Of a stretch of DNA of 64,000 nucleotides, positions 45,123 to 53,594 are shown in pieces. Location of the stretch: assembly GCA_020635795.1 (NCBI GenBank), contig JACJZD010000001.1, positions 1,497,001 through 1,561,000 on the forward strand. The letters run 5' to 3'. Within the stretch, counting starts at the first letter, position 1. Each line of letters opens with the position of its first letter. The notes below the pieces were generated by a model that was not told the origin of the DNA, ran no database searches, and saw nothing but the letters and a program-made list of their open reading frames with translations. A program made the translations under genes and the position numbers. Source of the stretch: Flavobacteriales bacterium. GTDB taxonomy: Bacteria; Bacteroidota; Bacteroidia; Flavobacteriales_E; Vicingaceae.

Positions 45123-45148
45123 CTTTGCGAACTTTGCGTCTTTGCGAG
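45123..45148. repeat. CGCAAAG triplet repeat, inverted copy (right end)
   Basis: Reverse complement of 44676-44701 over all 26 bases. It lies in the 16-to-42-base zone upstream of the GxxExxY start, so it would be transcribed in that gene's leader. Confidence 0.9.
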
Positions 45149-45163
45149 CCAATGTTTTCAAAA

Positions 45164-45565
45164 TTAATCCATTTTAAACCTTCTTGAACCTTTTTTATCT
45201 GAAAGTTTTTTCTTGCTCTCTAGTCTTTTTCTTATTGATGATTTACTAGGCTTGCTTGGTTTTCTTTTTTTAACTGGTTTTAAAGCAGTTTCTAATAAAT
45301 TAATCAATCGTTCTAAAACAATTTCTTTATTCTTTAACTGACTACGTGTTTCATCACATTGTAAATGCAACAAACCCTCATTATCTATTCTATTAGCCAA
45401 TTTAAAAAAGATGATACTCTTTTGTTCCTCACTGAACTGCAACGATTTATTTACATCAAAAATCAATTCTACCTTCGACGACACTTTATTAACGTGTTGC
45501 CCTCCCGCTCCTCCACTCCTACTGGTTTTAAAGCTTAATTCTTGATAGAGTTGTTCCTTATTCAT
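45164..45565 (-). CDS. arfB: alternative ribosome-rescue peptidyl-tRNA hydrolase ArfB
   Basis: Codon-independent rescue factor that hydrolyses peptidyl-tRNA on stalled ribosomes. It is about 133 residues with the GGQ loop near residue 21 (RSGGAGGQHVNKVSSKVEL) and the family's basic C-terminal tail (KKRKPSKPSKSSIRKRLESK), which enters the mRNA channel. The frame extends to an ATG at 45601, but the ATG at 45565 places GGQ at the usual distance from the start. A TAACTTTG promoter-like box sits at 45571-45578, between the two candidate starts. If that box is used the message is nearly leaderless. Confidence 0.93.
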   Translation of the reverse strand: MNKEQLYQELSFKTSRSGGAGGQHVNKVSSKVELIFDVNKSLQFSEEQKSIIFFKLANRIDNEGLLHLQCDETRSQLKNKEIVLERLINLLETALKPVKKRKPSKPSKSSIRKRLESKKKLSDKKGSRRFKMD

Positions 45566-45570
45566 TTCCA

Positions 45571-45578
45571 CAAAGTTA
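45571..45578 (-). promoter_or_regulatory. -7 promoter box directly before arfB
   Basis: TAACTTTG on the minus strand fits TAnnTTTG, 5 bases before the preferred arfB ATG at 45565. It would give a leaderless or near-leaderless transcript, as suggested also for prfB. It could instead be chance coding sequence if the start is 45601. Confidence 0.35.
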
Positions 45579-45646
45579 ATAAAACCGTTCAACTGCTCCA
45601 TTTTACCTTTAGTGTAACTTTTGCTTCAATCAAATCGTCAGTAACC

Positions 45647-45654
45647 TATATTTG
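45647..45654 (+). promoter_or_regulatory. -7 promoter box for the ABC transporter operon
   Basis: TATATTTG fits TAnnTTTG, 26 bases before the ATG at 45681. A TTTG at 45620-45623 could be the -33 box, with slightly long spacing of 23 bases. Confidence 0.5.
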
Positions 45655-45680
45655 AAAAATAAATTGATTAACAGTATTTT

Positions 45681-46550
45681 ATGGCAACTCTAAAAATAGA
45701 AAATCTAACTAAAGTTTATCCTAACGGTGTCAAAGCTTTAGACAATGTAAATATTGAAATTACAAACGGAATGTTTGGTTTACTTGGTCCGAATGGAGCA
45801 GGAAAATCGTCGTTAATGAGAACATTAGCTACTTTGCAAGATGCAGATAGCGGCACCGCTTTTTTAAACGATATTGATATTTTAAATAATCCGATAGAAC
45901 TGCGTAAAGTATTAGGGTACTTGCCTCAAGAATTTGGCGTATATCCGAAAATTACTGCCGAGCAGTTGTTAGACCATATTGCAATTTTAAAGGGAATAAC
46001 AAGTAGTAAGGTACGTAAAGAATTGGTGGGTTACTTGCTTCAAAAAGTTAACCTATACGAACAAAGGGCTAAATCTGTAAAAGGTTTTTCTGGCGGTATG
46101 AAACAACGTGTTGGTATTGCTCAAGCATTGATTGGAAATCCACAATTGATTATTGTTGATGAGCCAACTGCTGGTTTAGACCCAGGAGAAAGAAATCGTT
46201 TCCATAATTTATTAGCTGATGTTGGACAAGAGGTTATCATAATCCTTTCTACTCACATTGTTGATGATGTAAGAGAATTGTGTTCGAATATGGCAATCAT
46301 GAATTTAGGTCAGATTGTTTATAAAGGAACTCCAAACAATGTGTTGCAAGAATTAAAAGGACAAGTTTGGCAGAAATCAATTGCTAGAAATGAAGTTGAA
46401 GAATATCAAAAAAACTTCAAAGTTATTTCTGATAAAATGGTTGCAGGAAATCCATTGATTCACATACTTTCTGAATCGAACCCGGGAGAAGGTTTTGAAT
46501 CTGTTGAGCCAAATTTAGAAGATGTATTCTTTACTAAAATTAATGGTTAA
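45681..46550 (+). CDS. ABC transporter ATP-binding protein
   Basis: A 289-residue ATPase of the ABC-2 type. Walker A is GPNGAGKSSL near residue 38, the signature FSGGMKQRVGIAQAL near 137, and Walker B LIIVDEPTAGLDP. The last 80 residues are an accessory region. It is paired with the membrane-peptidase fusion gene 44 bp downstream, so it should energise that permease. Substrate unknown. Confidence 0.95.
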   Translation: MATLKIENLTKVYPNGVKALDNVNIEITNGMFGLLGPNGAGKSSLMRTLATLQDADSGTAFLNDIDILNNPIELRKVLGYLPQEFGVYPKITAEQLLDHIAILKGITSSKVRKELVGYLLQKVNLYEQRAKSVKGFSGGMKQRVGIAQALIGNPQLIIVDEPTAGLDPGERNRFHNLLADVGQEVIIILSTHIVDDVRELCSNMAIMNLGQIVYKGTPNNVLQELKGQVWQKSIARNEVEEYQKNFKVISDKMVAGNPLIHILSESNPGEGFESVEPNLEDVFFTKING

Positions 46551-46594
46551 CCAACATTCAATCTTTTCACTTTACAAACTTTATTACTTAACAA

Positions 46595-49500
46595 ATGTTT
46601 AAAGAGTTTTTTATAAAAGAAATCATCACGGCACTAAAACGCCCCATGATTTATATATTTCTATTAATTATTAGTTTACTGGTTTTTGCAGCTGTGGTTA
46701 GCGACAATGTAGTTATTGGCGGTACAGTTGGTAATGTTTATAGAAATGCACCACACGTTATTACTAACTATGTAGCTATTCTTTCCATTTTTGGATTAAT
46801 GATAGCTACTGCATTTTTTAATAGTGCAGCTTTACGCGACTATGAAAACGATTTTAACGAAATACTTTTTTCTACACCCATTAAAAAATCTGTTTACTTT
46901 TTTGGACGATTTTTCGGAGCATTGGTATTATCTACCATTCCACTTCTAGGTGTTTTTATAGGTTTTTATTTCGGTTCTATAATTGGACCTGCCGCAGGAT
47001 GGATAGATGCTGACCGAATTGGACCTTTTTATGCTGCTTCGTTTATAAACAACTACCTATTGTTTATACTACCAAATATGTTTTTTGCTGGAGCAATTAT
47101 TTTTGCCATGGCAAACAAATGGAAAAGCACGGTTATTTCATTTGTTGGAACATTAATTATAATTATAGGTTACATCGTTTCAGGAACATTACTTTCTGAC
47201 ATTGAAAATGAAGTAATTGGTGCTTTAGCTGACACATTCGGAATACGTGCTTATAGTATTGATGCTAAATACTTTACACCTATTGAGAAAAACACCATTT
47301 CGGTAGGTTTTGATGGTTTATTGTTATACAACAGAATATTATGGTCTGCTCTTGGGGCAATTGTACTTTTCTTATCATACCTATCTTTTTCTTTTACCGA
47401 AAAACAGCGTAAAGCAAAAGAAATAAAAGCTGAGAAAAAAAACACCGTGCTATTTAAGCTTCCAACAGTAAGCTTAAACTTTAATATGGCTAGCCAATTC
47501 GCCATTTTTAAAAGTTTCTTAAAAATCAATTTATTAAGCATTTTAAAAAGTACAACTTTTAAAATTTTGTTTGCTTTTAGTGCAATTATTTTAATTAGCA
47601 ACTTCTTTGGTGGGTTTGAATATTTTGGTTTAAAATCTTACCCTCTCACCTATATTATGATAGACGAAATAAATAATGTTTCAGCAATTTTTGTCATCAT
47701 TATTCTTGTATTTTTTAGTGGTGAATTAATTTGGAAAGACAGGTCAAGTCACATTAATGAAGTAATTGATGCAACCCCTCACTTCTCAATTACCTCATTA
47801 ATTTCAAAGGCACTTTCGTTAGTAGTTGTTACTTCTTTAATCAACTTATTTTTAATTGTAATTGCTATTCTTTATCAATTATTGAATGGCTTTACCAGAA
47901 TTGAACTCGATGTTTACTTTTTAGATTTTATCTACAACTCATTACCAAAATATGTTACCTGGTCGATGATTTTAATTTTTATTCAAGTTGCCATAAACAA
48001 CAAGTATTTAGGTTATTTTATTTCCATCATCTTTTTGTTTTTGTTAGACATTATTTTCTTGATATTAGAAATAGAAACCAACATGATTAAAGTTGGGGCA
48101 ACTCCAAGTTCTACCTATTCAGACATGAATAGCTTTGGGCCAGCATTAACTGGTGTGTTGTGGTTTAACAGTTATTGGTTACTGTTTGGTTTAATGTTTT
48201 TGTTGTTTGCGGGTTTACTATGGATTCGTGGTGTTGCAGGTGGTTTTATGAGTCGATTAAAATCTTCTGGCAAACAGTTTTCAAAAAAATACACCTTCAT
48301 TATTGCTATTTCTGTTATTGCTTGGTTAAGTGTTCTTTCGGTTGTTTATTACAATACACAAGTGCTAAACAAATACAAAACCTCTGATGAATTTGAAAAA
48401 CTACAAGCAGAGTATGAAAAAACCTATAAGAAATACGAAAATGTTAATCTGCCAAAAATTACAGCTACTCAATATCACATTGACATATCTCCTGAAACTA
48501 GAAATGTGAACGTACTGGTTGGAATAAAAATGGTAAATAAAACCAACGCTCAAATAGACAGCTTGCATTTCACCATTGACAGAAAATGGAACCAAAAAGT
48601 TCATCTTAAAAATGCTAAACTGGTATTGAACGACGAAAAATTTGATTACCTCATCTATCAATTAGACCAACCTTTGATGCCAAACGAATCATTAAACATG
48701 GTTATACAAGCATCGTGTGTTACCGTTGGTTTTGAAAACGAGGTAAGCAATACTAGCGTAGTTAAAAATGGTACGTTCTTTAATAATTTTGATATTTTAC
48801 CAAACCTTGGTTACAACGAAGGTTACGAGATAGGCGATAAAAATACCCGTAAAAAATACGATTTACCAGAGAAAAACAGAATGCCTGAATTGGAATCGAA
48901 TTGCGGTAAAAACTGTATGGTAAATTATTTAAGCAATGGTAGGGCCGATTGGGTAAATGTAGAAACCTTTATATCAACCAGTAGCAAACAAATAGCTATT
49001 GCACCGGGTACTTTGGTTAAAGAATGGAAAGATGGTGATAGAAATCACTACCAGTACAAACTTGATCATCCTTCTCAAAATTTCTACGCATTTATGTCGG
49101 CAGAATATGAAGTTGCTCGAAGAAAATGGAACGGTATTGATTTGGAAGTCTATTTCAACAACAAGCACACTGATAACATTGAAATGATGTTAAATGCTTT
49201 GGAAAAATCGTTAAAATATTACACCGAACATTTTGGCCCGTATTACCACAAACAGGCTCGAATTATTGAGTTTCCAAGATATGCGAGTTTTGCTCAAGCT
49301 TTCCCTGGAACAATGCCTTACTCTGAATCGTTAGGTTTTATCATTAACCTTGAAGATGAAGAAGACAATAACGTAATTGACGCGGTAATTGCACATGAAA
49401 TGGGACATCAATGGTGGGCACACCAAGTAGTTGGAGCAACCATGCAAGGAAGCACCATGTTAAGCGAAAGCTTTGCCGAATATTCTGCCTTAATGGTGAT

Positions 49501-50170
49501 GAAAAACTCTGTAAAAGATTCTGTTAAAATGAAAGAGTTTTTAAAATACGATTTAAGCAGATATTTAAGAGGTAGAAGCAGCGAAGTAGAAAAAGAATTA
49601 CCACTTTATAAAGTAGAAAACCAAGGACACATCCATTACGGAAAAGGAAGTGTTATTATGTATGCTTTACAAGATTACATTGGCGAATCGATAGTAAATG
49701 CTGCATTAAAAACCTTTTTAGAGGAGTATCGTTACAAAGAGCCTCCTTACCCAACTTCGTTAGATTTCTTAAAACATCTAGAACCAAAAGTGCCAGATTC
49801 GTTAAAATATTTAATTACCGATTGGTTTAAAGAAATTACGTTGTACGATTTCAGGTTAAAAGAGGCTACTTACAAAAAAGTAAACAGTAAATATGAAGTA
49901 AGTTTGAATATTGAAGCATACAAACTAAAAGCCGATACTATAGGAAATGAAACCAAAGTTAAATTGAACGATTGGGTTGATATTGGTGTGTATGCTGATG
50001 CTGACGAGAAAAAACTATTGTTTGAGAAAAGAGTGAAGTTTAACAAACAACAAATGAACTTTACATTTTTAATGGACAGTCTGCCCGTTAAAGCTGCCAT
50101 CGACCCGCGTAAAATTTTAATAGAACGAGTTTACGACGACAATGTAAAAAGTTTATCAGTTAATGAATAA
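46595..50170 (+). CDS. ABC-2 permease fused to M1 family aminopeptidase
   Basis: A 1191-residue fusion. The N-terminal 575 or so residues hold about twelve membrane helices in two ABC-2-type permease sets (FKEFFIKEIITALKRPMIYI at the start). A long extracytoplasmic region from about 600 carries an M1 peptidase: zinc motif HEMGHQWW at about 934, with the second Glu about 20 residues later in SESFAEYSAL. The exopeptidase signature before the zinc site appears as PGTMPYSES instead of the classic GxMEN, so substrate recognition may differ. The ATPase gene precedes it and a strong terminator follows. The function could be peptide or peptidase-coupled transport; the substrate is unknown. Confidence 0.93.
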   Translation: MFKEFFIKEIITALKRPMIYIFLLIISLLVFAAVVSDNVVIGGTVGNVYRNAPHVITNYVAILSIFGLMIATAFFNSAALRDYENDFNEILFSTPIKKSVYFFGRFFGALVLSTIPLLGVFIGFYFGSIIGPAAGWIDADRIGPFYAASFINNYLLFILPNMFFAGAIIFAMANKWKSTVISFVGTLIIIIGYIVSGTLLSDIENEVIGALADTFGIRAYSIDAKYFTPIEKNTISVGFDGLLLYNRILWSALGAIVLFLSYLSFSFTEKQRKAKEIKAEKKNTVLFKLPTVSLNFNMASQFAIFKSFLKINLLSILKSTTFKILFAFSAIILISNFFGGFEYFGLKSYPLTYIMIDEINNVSAIFVIIILVFFSGELIWKDRSSHINEVIDATPHFSITSLISKALSLVVVTSLINLFLIVIAILYQLLNGFTRIELDVYFLDFIYNSLPKYVTWSMILIFIQVAINNKYLGYFISIIFLFLLDIIFLILEIETNMIKVGATPSSTYSDMNSFGPALTGVLWFNSYWLLFGLMFLLFAGLLWIRGVAGGFMSRLKSSGKQFSKKYTFIIAISVIAWLSVLSVVYYNTQVLNKYKTSDEFEKLQAEYEKTYKKYENVNLPKITATQYHIDISPETRNVNVLVGIKMVNKTNAQIDSLHFTIDRKWNQKVHLKNAKLVLNDEKFDYLIYQLDQPLMPNESLNMVIQASCVTVGFENEVSNTSVVKNGTFFNNFDILPNLGYNEGYEIGDKNTRKKYDLPEKNRMPELESNCGKNCMVNYLSNGRADWVNVETFISTSSKQIAIAPGTLVKEWKDGDRNHYQYKLDHPSQNFYAFMSAEYEVARRKWNGIDLEVYFNNKHTDNIEMMLNALEKSLKYYTEHFGPYYHKQARIIEFPRYASFAQAFPGTMPYSESLGFIINLEDEEDNNVIDAVIAHEMGHQWWAHQVVGATMQGSTMLSESFAEYSALMVMKNSVKDSVKMKEFLKYDLSRYLRGRSSEVEKELPLYKVENQGHIHYGKGSVIMYALQDYIGESIVNAALKTFLEEYRYKEPPYPTSLDFLKHLEPKVPDSLKYLITDWFKEITLYDFRLKEATYKKVNSKYEVSLNIEAYKLKADTIGNETKVKLNDWVDIGVYADADEKKLLFEKRVKFNKQQMNFTFLMDSLPVKAAIDPRKILIERVYDDNVKSLSVNE

Positions 50171-50209
50171 AAAAAGGAAGAGCGTTCAAGTTGAACGCTC
50201 TTCCTTTTT
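50171..50209. terminator. strong bidirectional intrinsic terminator
   Basis: GGAAGAGCGTTCAA and TTGAACGCTCTTCC pair perfectly around a single-base centre, flanked by an A run on the left and a T run on the right. It serves the ABC-M1 gene and the convergent gene at 50234-50677. Confidence 0.95.
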
Positions 50210-50233
50210 ACATATAAATAGGCATTTGTAACA

Positions 50234-50677
50234 TTACATATAGTCACCAACGCTTTCGGTATCTAACACTTGTTCGGTTAACATAAACACTTCCTTTTTT
50301 AACAATTGAAAGTTTTTACAAAAATTAGAAAACTTATTCTCCAACTCCTCATGCTCAGTTCTAAAAGCTTGTGCATCGTACGAAAATTCATTTTCCATAA
50401 TTTCTTCAATGTGTCGTAAATGTTTTAACGTACTAAACGACAATGAATTTCTCGTTTTATCAGCTGTAAAAATTTTACTTGCTGCCTGTTCCACTTCATT
50501 TATCAATTCCTCATCCGATAACCAGATGTAATATTTATCGATTAATTTATGAAGAAAACTCAATTCAAAATTGTAAAATTCTAAATCAGATTTCCACTTA
50601 TCGGTTAACACGTGCAACTCTTCCCAGCTTGCAGATTGAATAAAATTGTTCGACGGACGTAATCTATAATTTCCCAT
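50234..50677 (-). CDS. hypothetical helical protein, 147 residues
   Basis: Soluble, almost wholly helical, beginning MGNYRLRPSNNFIQSASWEE and continuing with heptad-like Leu/Glu/Lys segments (LSFLHKLIDKYYIWLSDEEL, RTEHEELENKFSNFCKNFQL). No signal peptide or membrane helix. No family recognised. It is monocistronic, converging on the ABC-M1 gene across the terminator and diverging from ndk. Confidence 0.75.
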   Translation of the reverse strand: MGNYRLRPSNNFIQSASWEELHVLTDKWKSDLEFYNFELSFLHKLIDKYYIWLSDEELINEVEQAASKIFTADKTRNSLSFSTLKHLRHIEEIMENEFSYDAQAFRTEHEELENKFSNFCKNFQLLKKEVFMLTEQVLDTESVGDYM

Positions 50678-50850
50678 GACTTTAATATTTGATAGTACTA
50701 AAGTAATTCGAGTAAAAGAAAAATTGTATGATGATTCTCAATACTTGATATGATATTTATCACTATAAATAAATCTCAATTAAATGTTTAAAAAAATGTT
50801 TTTGTCTAATTTCGCGTCCACAAATTATAATTACAATAAAATTTAACAAC

Positions 50851-51273
50851 ATGGCAAGTAACAGAACTTTTACAATGATTAAGCCTGATGCAGTTGAGAA
50901 AAACTACATTGGTGGAATATTAAAAATGATTAACGATGCTGGATTTAAAATCGTAGCAATGAAATACACCAAATTAACTCCTGAAAAAGCGGGTGCTTTT
51001 TACGAAGTACACAAAGAACGTCCTTTTTATGGCGAATTGGTTAGCTACATGTCTTCAGGACCAATTGTTGCTGCTATTTTAGAAAAAGACAACGCAGTTG
51101 AAGATTTTAGAAAATTAATTGGTGCTACCAACCCTGCTGAAGCTGCTGAAGGTACTATCCGTAAAATTTATGCTGAATCTATTCAAGCTAATGCGGTGCA
51201 TGGTTCTGATAGCAATGAAAATGCTAAAATTGAAGGTGATTTTCATTTCCCTGCAAACGAAGTATTTGCTTAA
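50851..51273 (+). CDS. ndk: nucleoside diphosphate kinase
   Basis: Balances NTP and dNTP pools by phosphate transfer through a phospho-His. The protein has 140 residues. The catalytic His is near residue 117 in NAVHGSDS, and TFTMIKPDAVEKNYIGGI at the N-terminus and GPIVAAILEKDNAV in the middle are conserved. It is monocistronic; TAATTTCG about 37 bases before the start is a weak -7-like element. Between its stop and the DUF2235 gene lie 216 bases without a gene, ending in a terminator hairpin. Confidence 0.98.
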   Translation: MASNRTFTMIKPDAVEKNYIGGILKMINDAGFKIVAMKYTKLTPEKAGAFYEVHKERPFYGELVSYMSSGPIVAAILEKDNAVEDFRKLIGATNPAEAAEGTIRKIYAESIQANAVHGSDSNENAKIEGDFHFPANEVFA

Positions 51274-51454
51274 CAATATTCTAAAACAACCTACTGTCAT
51301 ACTGAATAAAGTTTTATAGCAATTTTTTTAATTGCTTTTAAAACGAAATGAAGTATCTTTTTAGAGTAAATCCGTTTCATCTTAAAAGATTCATCACTTC
51401 ATTTATTACGAAAAACCAGTTTTTCTATAAATATCGTTCAGAATGACACAATAT

Positions 51455-51486
51455 AAAAAAGTCCCGTAATATTGCGGGACTCTTTT
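51455..51486. terminator. intrinsic terminator between ndk and the DUF2235 gene
   Basis: AGTCCCG and CGGGACT pair around an 8-base loop, with A and T runs on either side. It lies just past the 3' end of the convergent DUF2235 gene and probably works for both strands. The preceding 180 bases (51274-51454) hold no gene; AAATGAAGT near 51348 and ACTTCATTT near 51390 can also pair. Confidence 0.85.
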
Positions 51487-51490
51487 ATTT

Positions 51491-52516
51491 TTAGTCGGTT
51501 AAGTGTTTCCACTCTCCATTGTTTTCTTCAAGGTATTTTTTTATGGTTAATGGTTTATAATCCATAGCATCATAACGCTGTTTTACACTAACATGAAGAA
51601 AAGTTCCTGGTGCAATTTTTCGAGCGCTTAATCCTAACATTTTATACAATAAACTTTCTTCTTTGTTTTGTTTAGCCAAAGGGTTTAAGGTTACCTTATC
51701 AATATGTGGTTGAAACTGTAGGTTTTGTTTTTCTGCTTCTTTCTTCATCCATATCATTGGAATATCACTTAATACTTGTCCGTTTTTATCAGGCGGATAA
51801 CTCCCCCCAACATCAGAATGAACTCCTGCAAACCAAACCTGCTTTAAATCTACTTTCTTTTCCCAATCTTGCTGCCAAATGGTGGGTTCAAAATCTTTTC
51901 TTCTTTCGTCAATAGACAAAGCATGTCGAGCGGTTTTAATAATTGATCCAATCTTGTTATCGTAAAACAAATGTTTGTCTTTAATAAACCCGAAAATACT
52001 TTTGGGTAATCCTAAAGCTCCAACAGTATCCCAAACTCCTACAAAATGTACTGGAGTTTTTTGAGAGTGAGAATAATTGGCTCTAAATTCTTGAGATTTC
52101 GGTCCATCAGGTTTTTCATCAGGATTTTTGTACAAGTCATACGCTGCTGTAATTCTGTTTTCGTGTTCTTTTTTTAAGATACTACAGTTGTTGATTAAAC
52201 CTGCTAAACAACGCACCGTATACGCACCTCGACTAAACCCAAACAAGAAAATTTCATCGCCAATATCGTAATTGTGTACAATGTACCTATACCCGTCCAT
52301 AATGTTTTTATCTAATCCAGCACCGAAGCTCCCGCCTCCTACTTTATCGTGATAAGAACCTATTCCCCAATCGTAAAATACCGTTTGTGCCACGCCTTTA
52401 TCGTCGACTGGCTTAATGGATCTTGAGAATTTTAATACATTGGTTGGATAATCTTTTGTTAAATCTTCTTCGGGTTTATTCCATGTTCCGTCCGAACAAA
52501 TGATGATACGTTTCAT
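51491..52516 (-). CDS. DUF2235 (Tle1-like) alpha/beta hydrolase
   Basis: A 341-residue protein beginning KRIIICSDGTWNKPEED, the family opening. The nucleophile elbow is GFSRGAYTVRCLAGLI (Ser near residue 93), followed by FVGVWDTVGALGLPK and an AGVHSDVGGSYP block with Asp and His. DUF2235 includes the T6SS phospholipase effectors Tle1 and many stand-alone hydrolases. No T6SS genes, immunity protein or signal peptide are seen here, so a cytosolic hydrolase is as likely as an effector. It is monocistronic. Confidence 0.88.
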   Translation of the reverse strand: MKRIIICSDGTWNKPEEDLTKDYPTNVLKFSRSIKPVDDKGVAQTVFYDWGIGSYHDKVGGGSFGAGLDKNIMDGYRYIVHNYDIGDEIFLFGFSRGAYTVRCLAGLINNCSILKKEHENRITAAYDLYKNPDEKPDGPKSQEFRANYSHSQKTPVHFVGVWDTVGALGLPKSIFGFIKDKHLFYDNKIGSIIKTARHALSIDERRKDFEPTIWQQDWEKKVDLKQVWFAGVHSDVGGSYPPDKNGQVLSDIPMIWMKKEAEKQNLQFQPHIDKVTLNPLAKQNKEESLLYKMLGLSARKIAPGTFLHVSVKQRYDAMDYKPLTIKKYLEENNGEWKHLTD

Positions 52517-52627
52517 TTTATGTGTTTTTTATACCGTTAATTAAACGGATTAAAAATAAGCATAATTTACATACACCTTTTGGCATAGTTTTTCGTTTTA
52601 ATATCAGAAACGCTAAAACTTATTATT

Positions 52628-53017
52628 ATGAACATTCCGCCAAAAATCTTCTTCTTAAGTGATTCGGGAAATAGTAATTTAGCCGAATTTATAAACACCA
52701 ACTTATACTACGAAAGTTTTGATGTTAGCTTTAAAAAATTGAAAATTGAAACCCTTCAAGCCGAAAATCCTGATTTGATTGTTATTGATTTATATTTCTG
52801 TGAAAAACATTCGGATGAAGTTGTAGCCAATGTTTTAAAACAGTTCGGTAACAAACCCATTTACTTTTTAAGCCCAATTAACAACAGAATAAAAGAACTC
52901 GTTGTAAAACTAAACACCAACATACATTACCTATCTAATTTTAGTGGTGATGTGATAAAGAAAATTAACTTATTCCTTAACGCTGCTGCATTAAAAAATT
53001 ATGGAAGGGTTGGGTAA
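52628..53017 (+). CDS. receiver-like hypothetical protein
   Basis: A 129-residue cytosolic protein. The pattern of alternating strands and helices (PPKIFFLSDSGNSNLAEFIN, ENPDLIVIDLYFCEKHS with an Asp at the end of a strand, KPIYFLSPINNRIKELV) resembles a response-regulator receiver fold. The acidic pocket near the N-terminus is not conserved (DSG rather than DD), so it may be a degenerate receiver. The fold assignment is inference. It is divergent from the DUF2235 gene, 111 bp away. Confidence 0.6.
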   Translation: MNIPPKIFFLSDSGNSNLAEFINTNLYYESFDVSFKKLKIETLQAENPDLIVIDLYFCEKHSDEVVANVLKQFGNKPIYFLSPINNRIKELVVKLNTNIHYLSNFSGDVIKKINLFLNAAALKNYGRVG

Positions 53018-53077
53018 ATAATAACTTGATATCCATAAGTATATTTCTAAATTTGAAACTTAATCCTTAATTGTTTA

Positions 53078-53497
53078 ATGAAAACATTATTTATAATATT
53101 TTTTTTAGCTTTCATAACTGATGGGGTTGTCGTCAAAAAATTAAACCATCAAGAAAGAGAGCTTAAATATTGTTCAGAAAATAATGAATTGAAAAAATGG
53201 GAAATAGATTGTGCTTCAGATTTTAGAGTAACCTTTTTAGAGGCGGAATTAATAAATAAAAAAATGAAAACTTATAAATTATCTGGGAGAGTAAGTGAGA
53301 TTACAAGACAACTTTCATTACCTGATATGAATATTAACTATGGTGATGTTAATAATAACATTTGTAATTTAAAACAAATCGGTAAAACAGATTCAGAAGG
53401 ACAATTTATTATTACAGTTCAATTAATTAAAGGAAAAATTGTTCAATTTAATATGGTCGGTTTTAAATCTATTATCATTAATCTGGACATAAATTAA
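53078..53497 (+). CDS. hypothetical exported protein with a CarboxypepD_reg-like C-terminus
   Basis: A 139-residue protein. The N-terminal hydrophobic stretch MKTLFIIFFLAFITDGVV could be a signal peptide or anchor. From about residue 68 (KTYKLSGRVSEITRQLSLPD) the sequence looks like a beta-sandwich of the carboxypeptidase-regulatory type, with KTDSEGQFIITVQL and FNMVGFKSIIINLDIN. No function known. It lies 60 bp downstream of the receiver-like gene on the same strand, and a double-hairpin repeat follows its stop. Confidence 0.6.
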   Translation: MKTLFIIFFLAFITDGVVVKKLNHQERELKYCSENNELKKWEIDCASDFRVTFLEAELINKKMKTYKLSGRVSEITRQLSLPDMNINYGDVNNNICNLKQIGKTDSEGQFIITVQLIKGKIVQFNMVGFKSIIINLDIN

Positions 53498-53514
53498 ACC
53501 AAATTAATTTCGCT

Positions 53515-53576
53515 TAGCCTTTGTTTGTGTCCCACAAACAAAATAAATATCGTTTGTGAGACACAAACGATGGCTA
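53515..53576. repeat. three-way-junction double-hairpin element (REP-like)
   Basis: Hairpin 1 (53520-53542) has arms TTTGTTTGTG and CACAAACAAA with a TCC loop. Hairpin 2 (53549-53571) has arms ATCGTTTGTG and CACAAACGAT with an AGA loop. Both are enclosed by an outer stem, TAGCC (53515-53519) with GGCTA (53572-53576). It lies between convergent genes. The nested architecture fits a REP/BIME-type repeat or a structured terminator. Confidence 0.75.
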
Positions 53577-53594
53577 TGAATAACTTTTTTTTCA

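Larger units (their letters stand above)
44676..45148. mobile_element. one-gene cassette: GxxExxY ORF between 26-bp perfect inverted repeats
   Basis: The left end (44676-44701) and right end (45123-45148) are perfect reverse complements over 26 bases. Each end consists of three CGCAAAG heptamers in the same phase. The only gene inside is the GxxExxY ORF: its stop codon lies in the T run touching the left end, and its start is 16 bp inside the right end. No transposase is present and no target-site duplication was seen. The tight fit of the repeats around one gene suggests a minimal mobile unit. Mobility is inferred, not shown. Confidence 0.6.

Noticed and set aside
51491..52516. Type VI secretion effector-immunity locus
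   Set aside because: No T6SS component, PAAR/VgrG or immunity-like partner is visible nearby. Only the hydrolase fold is supported.
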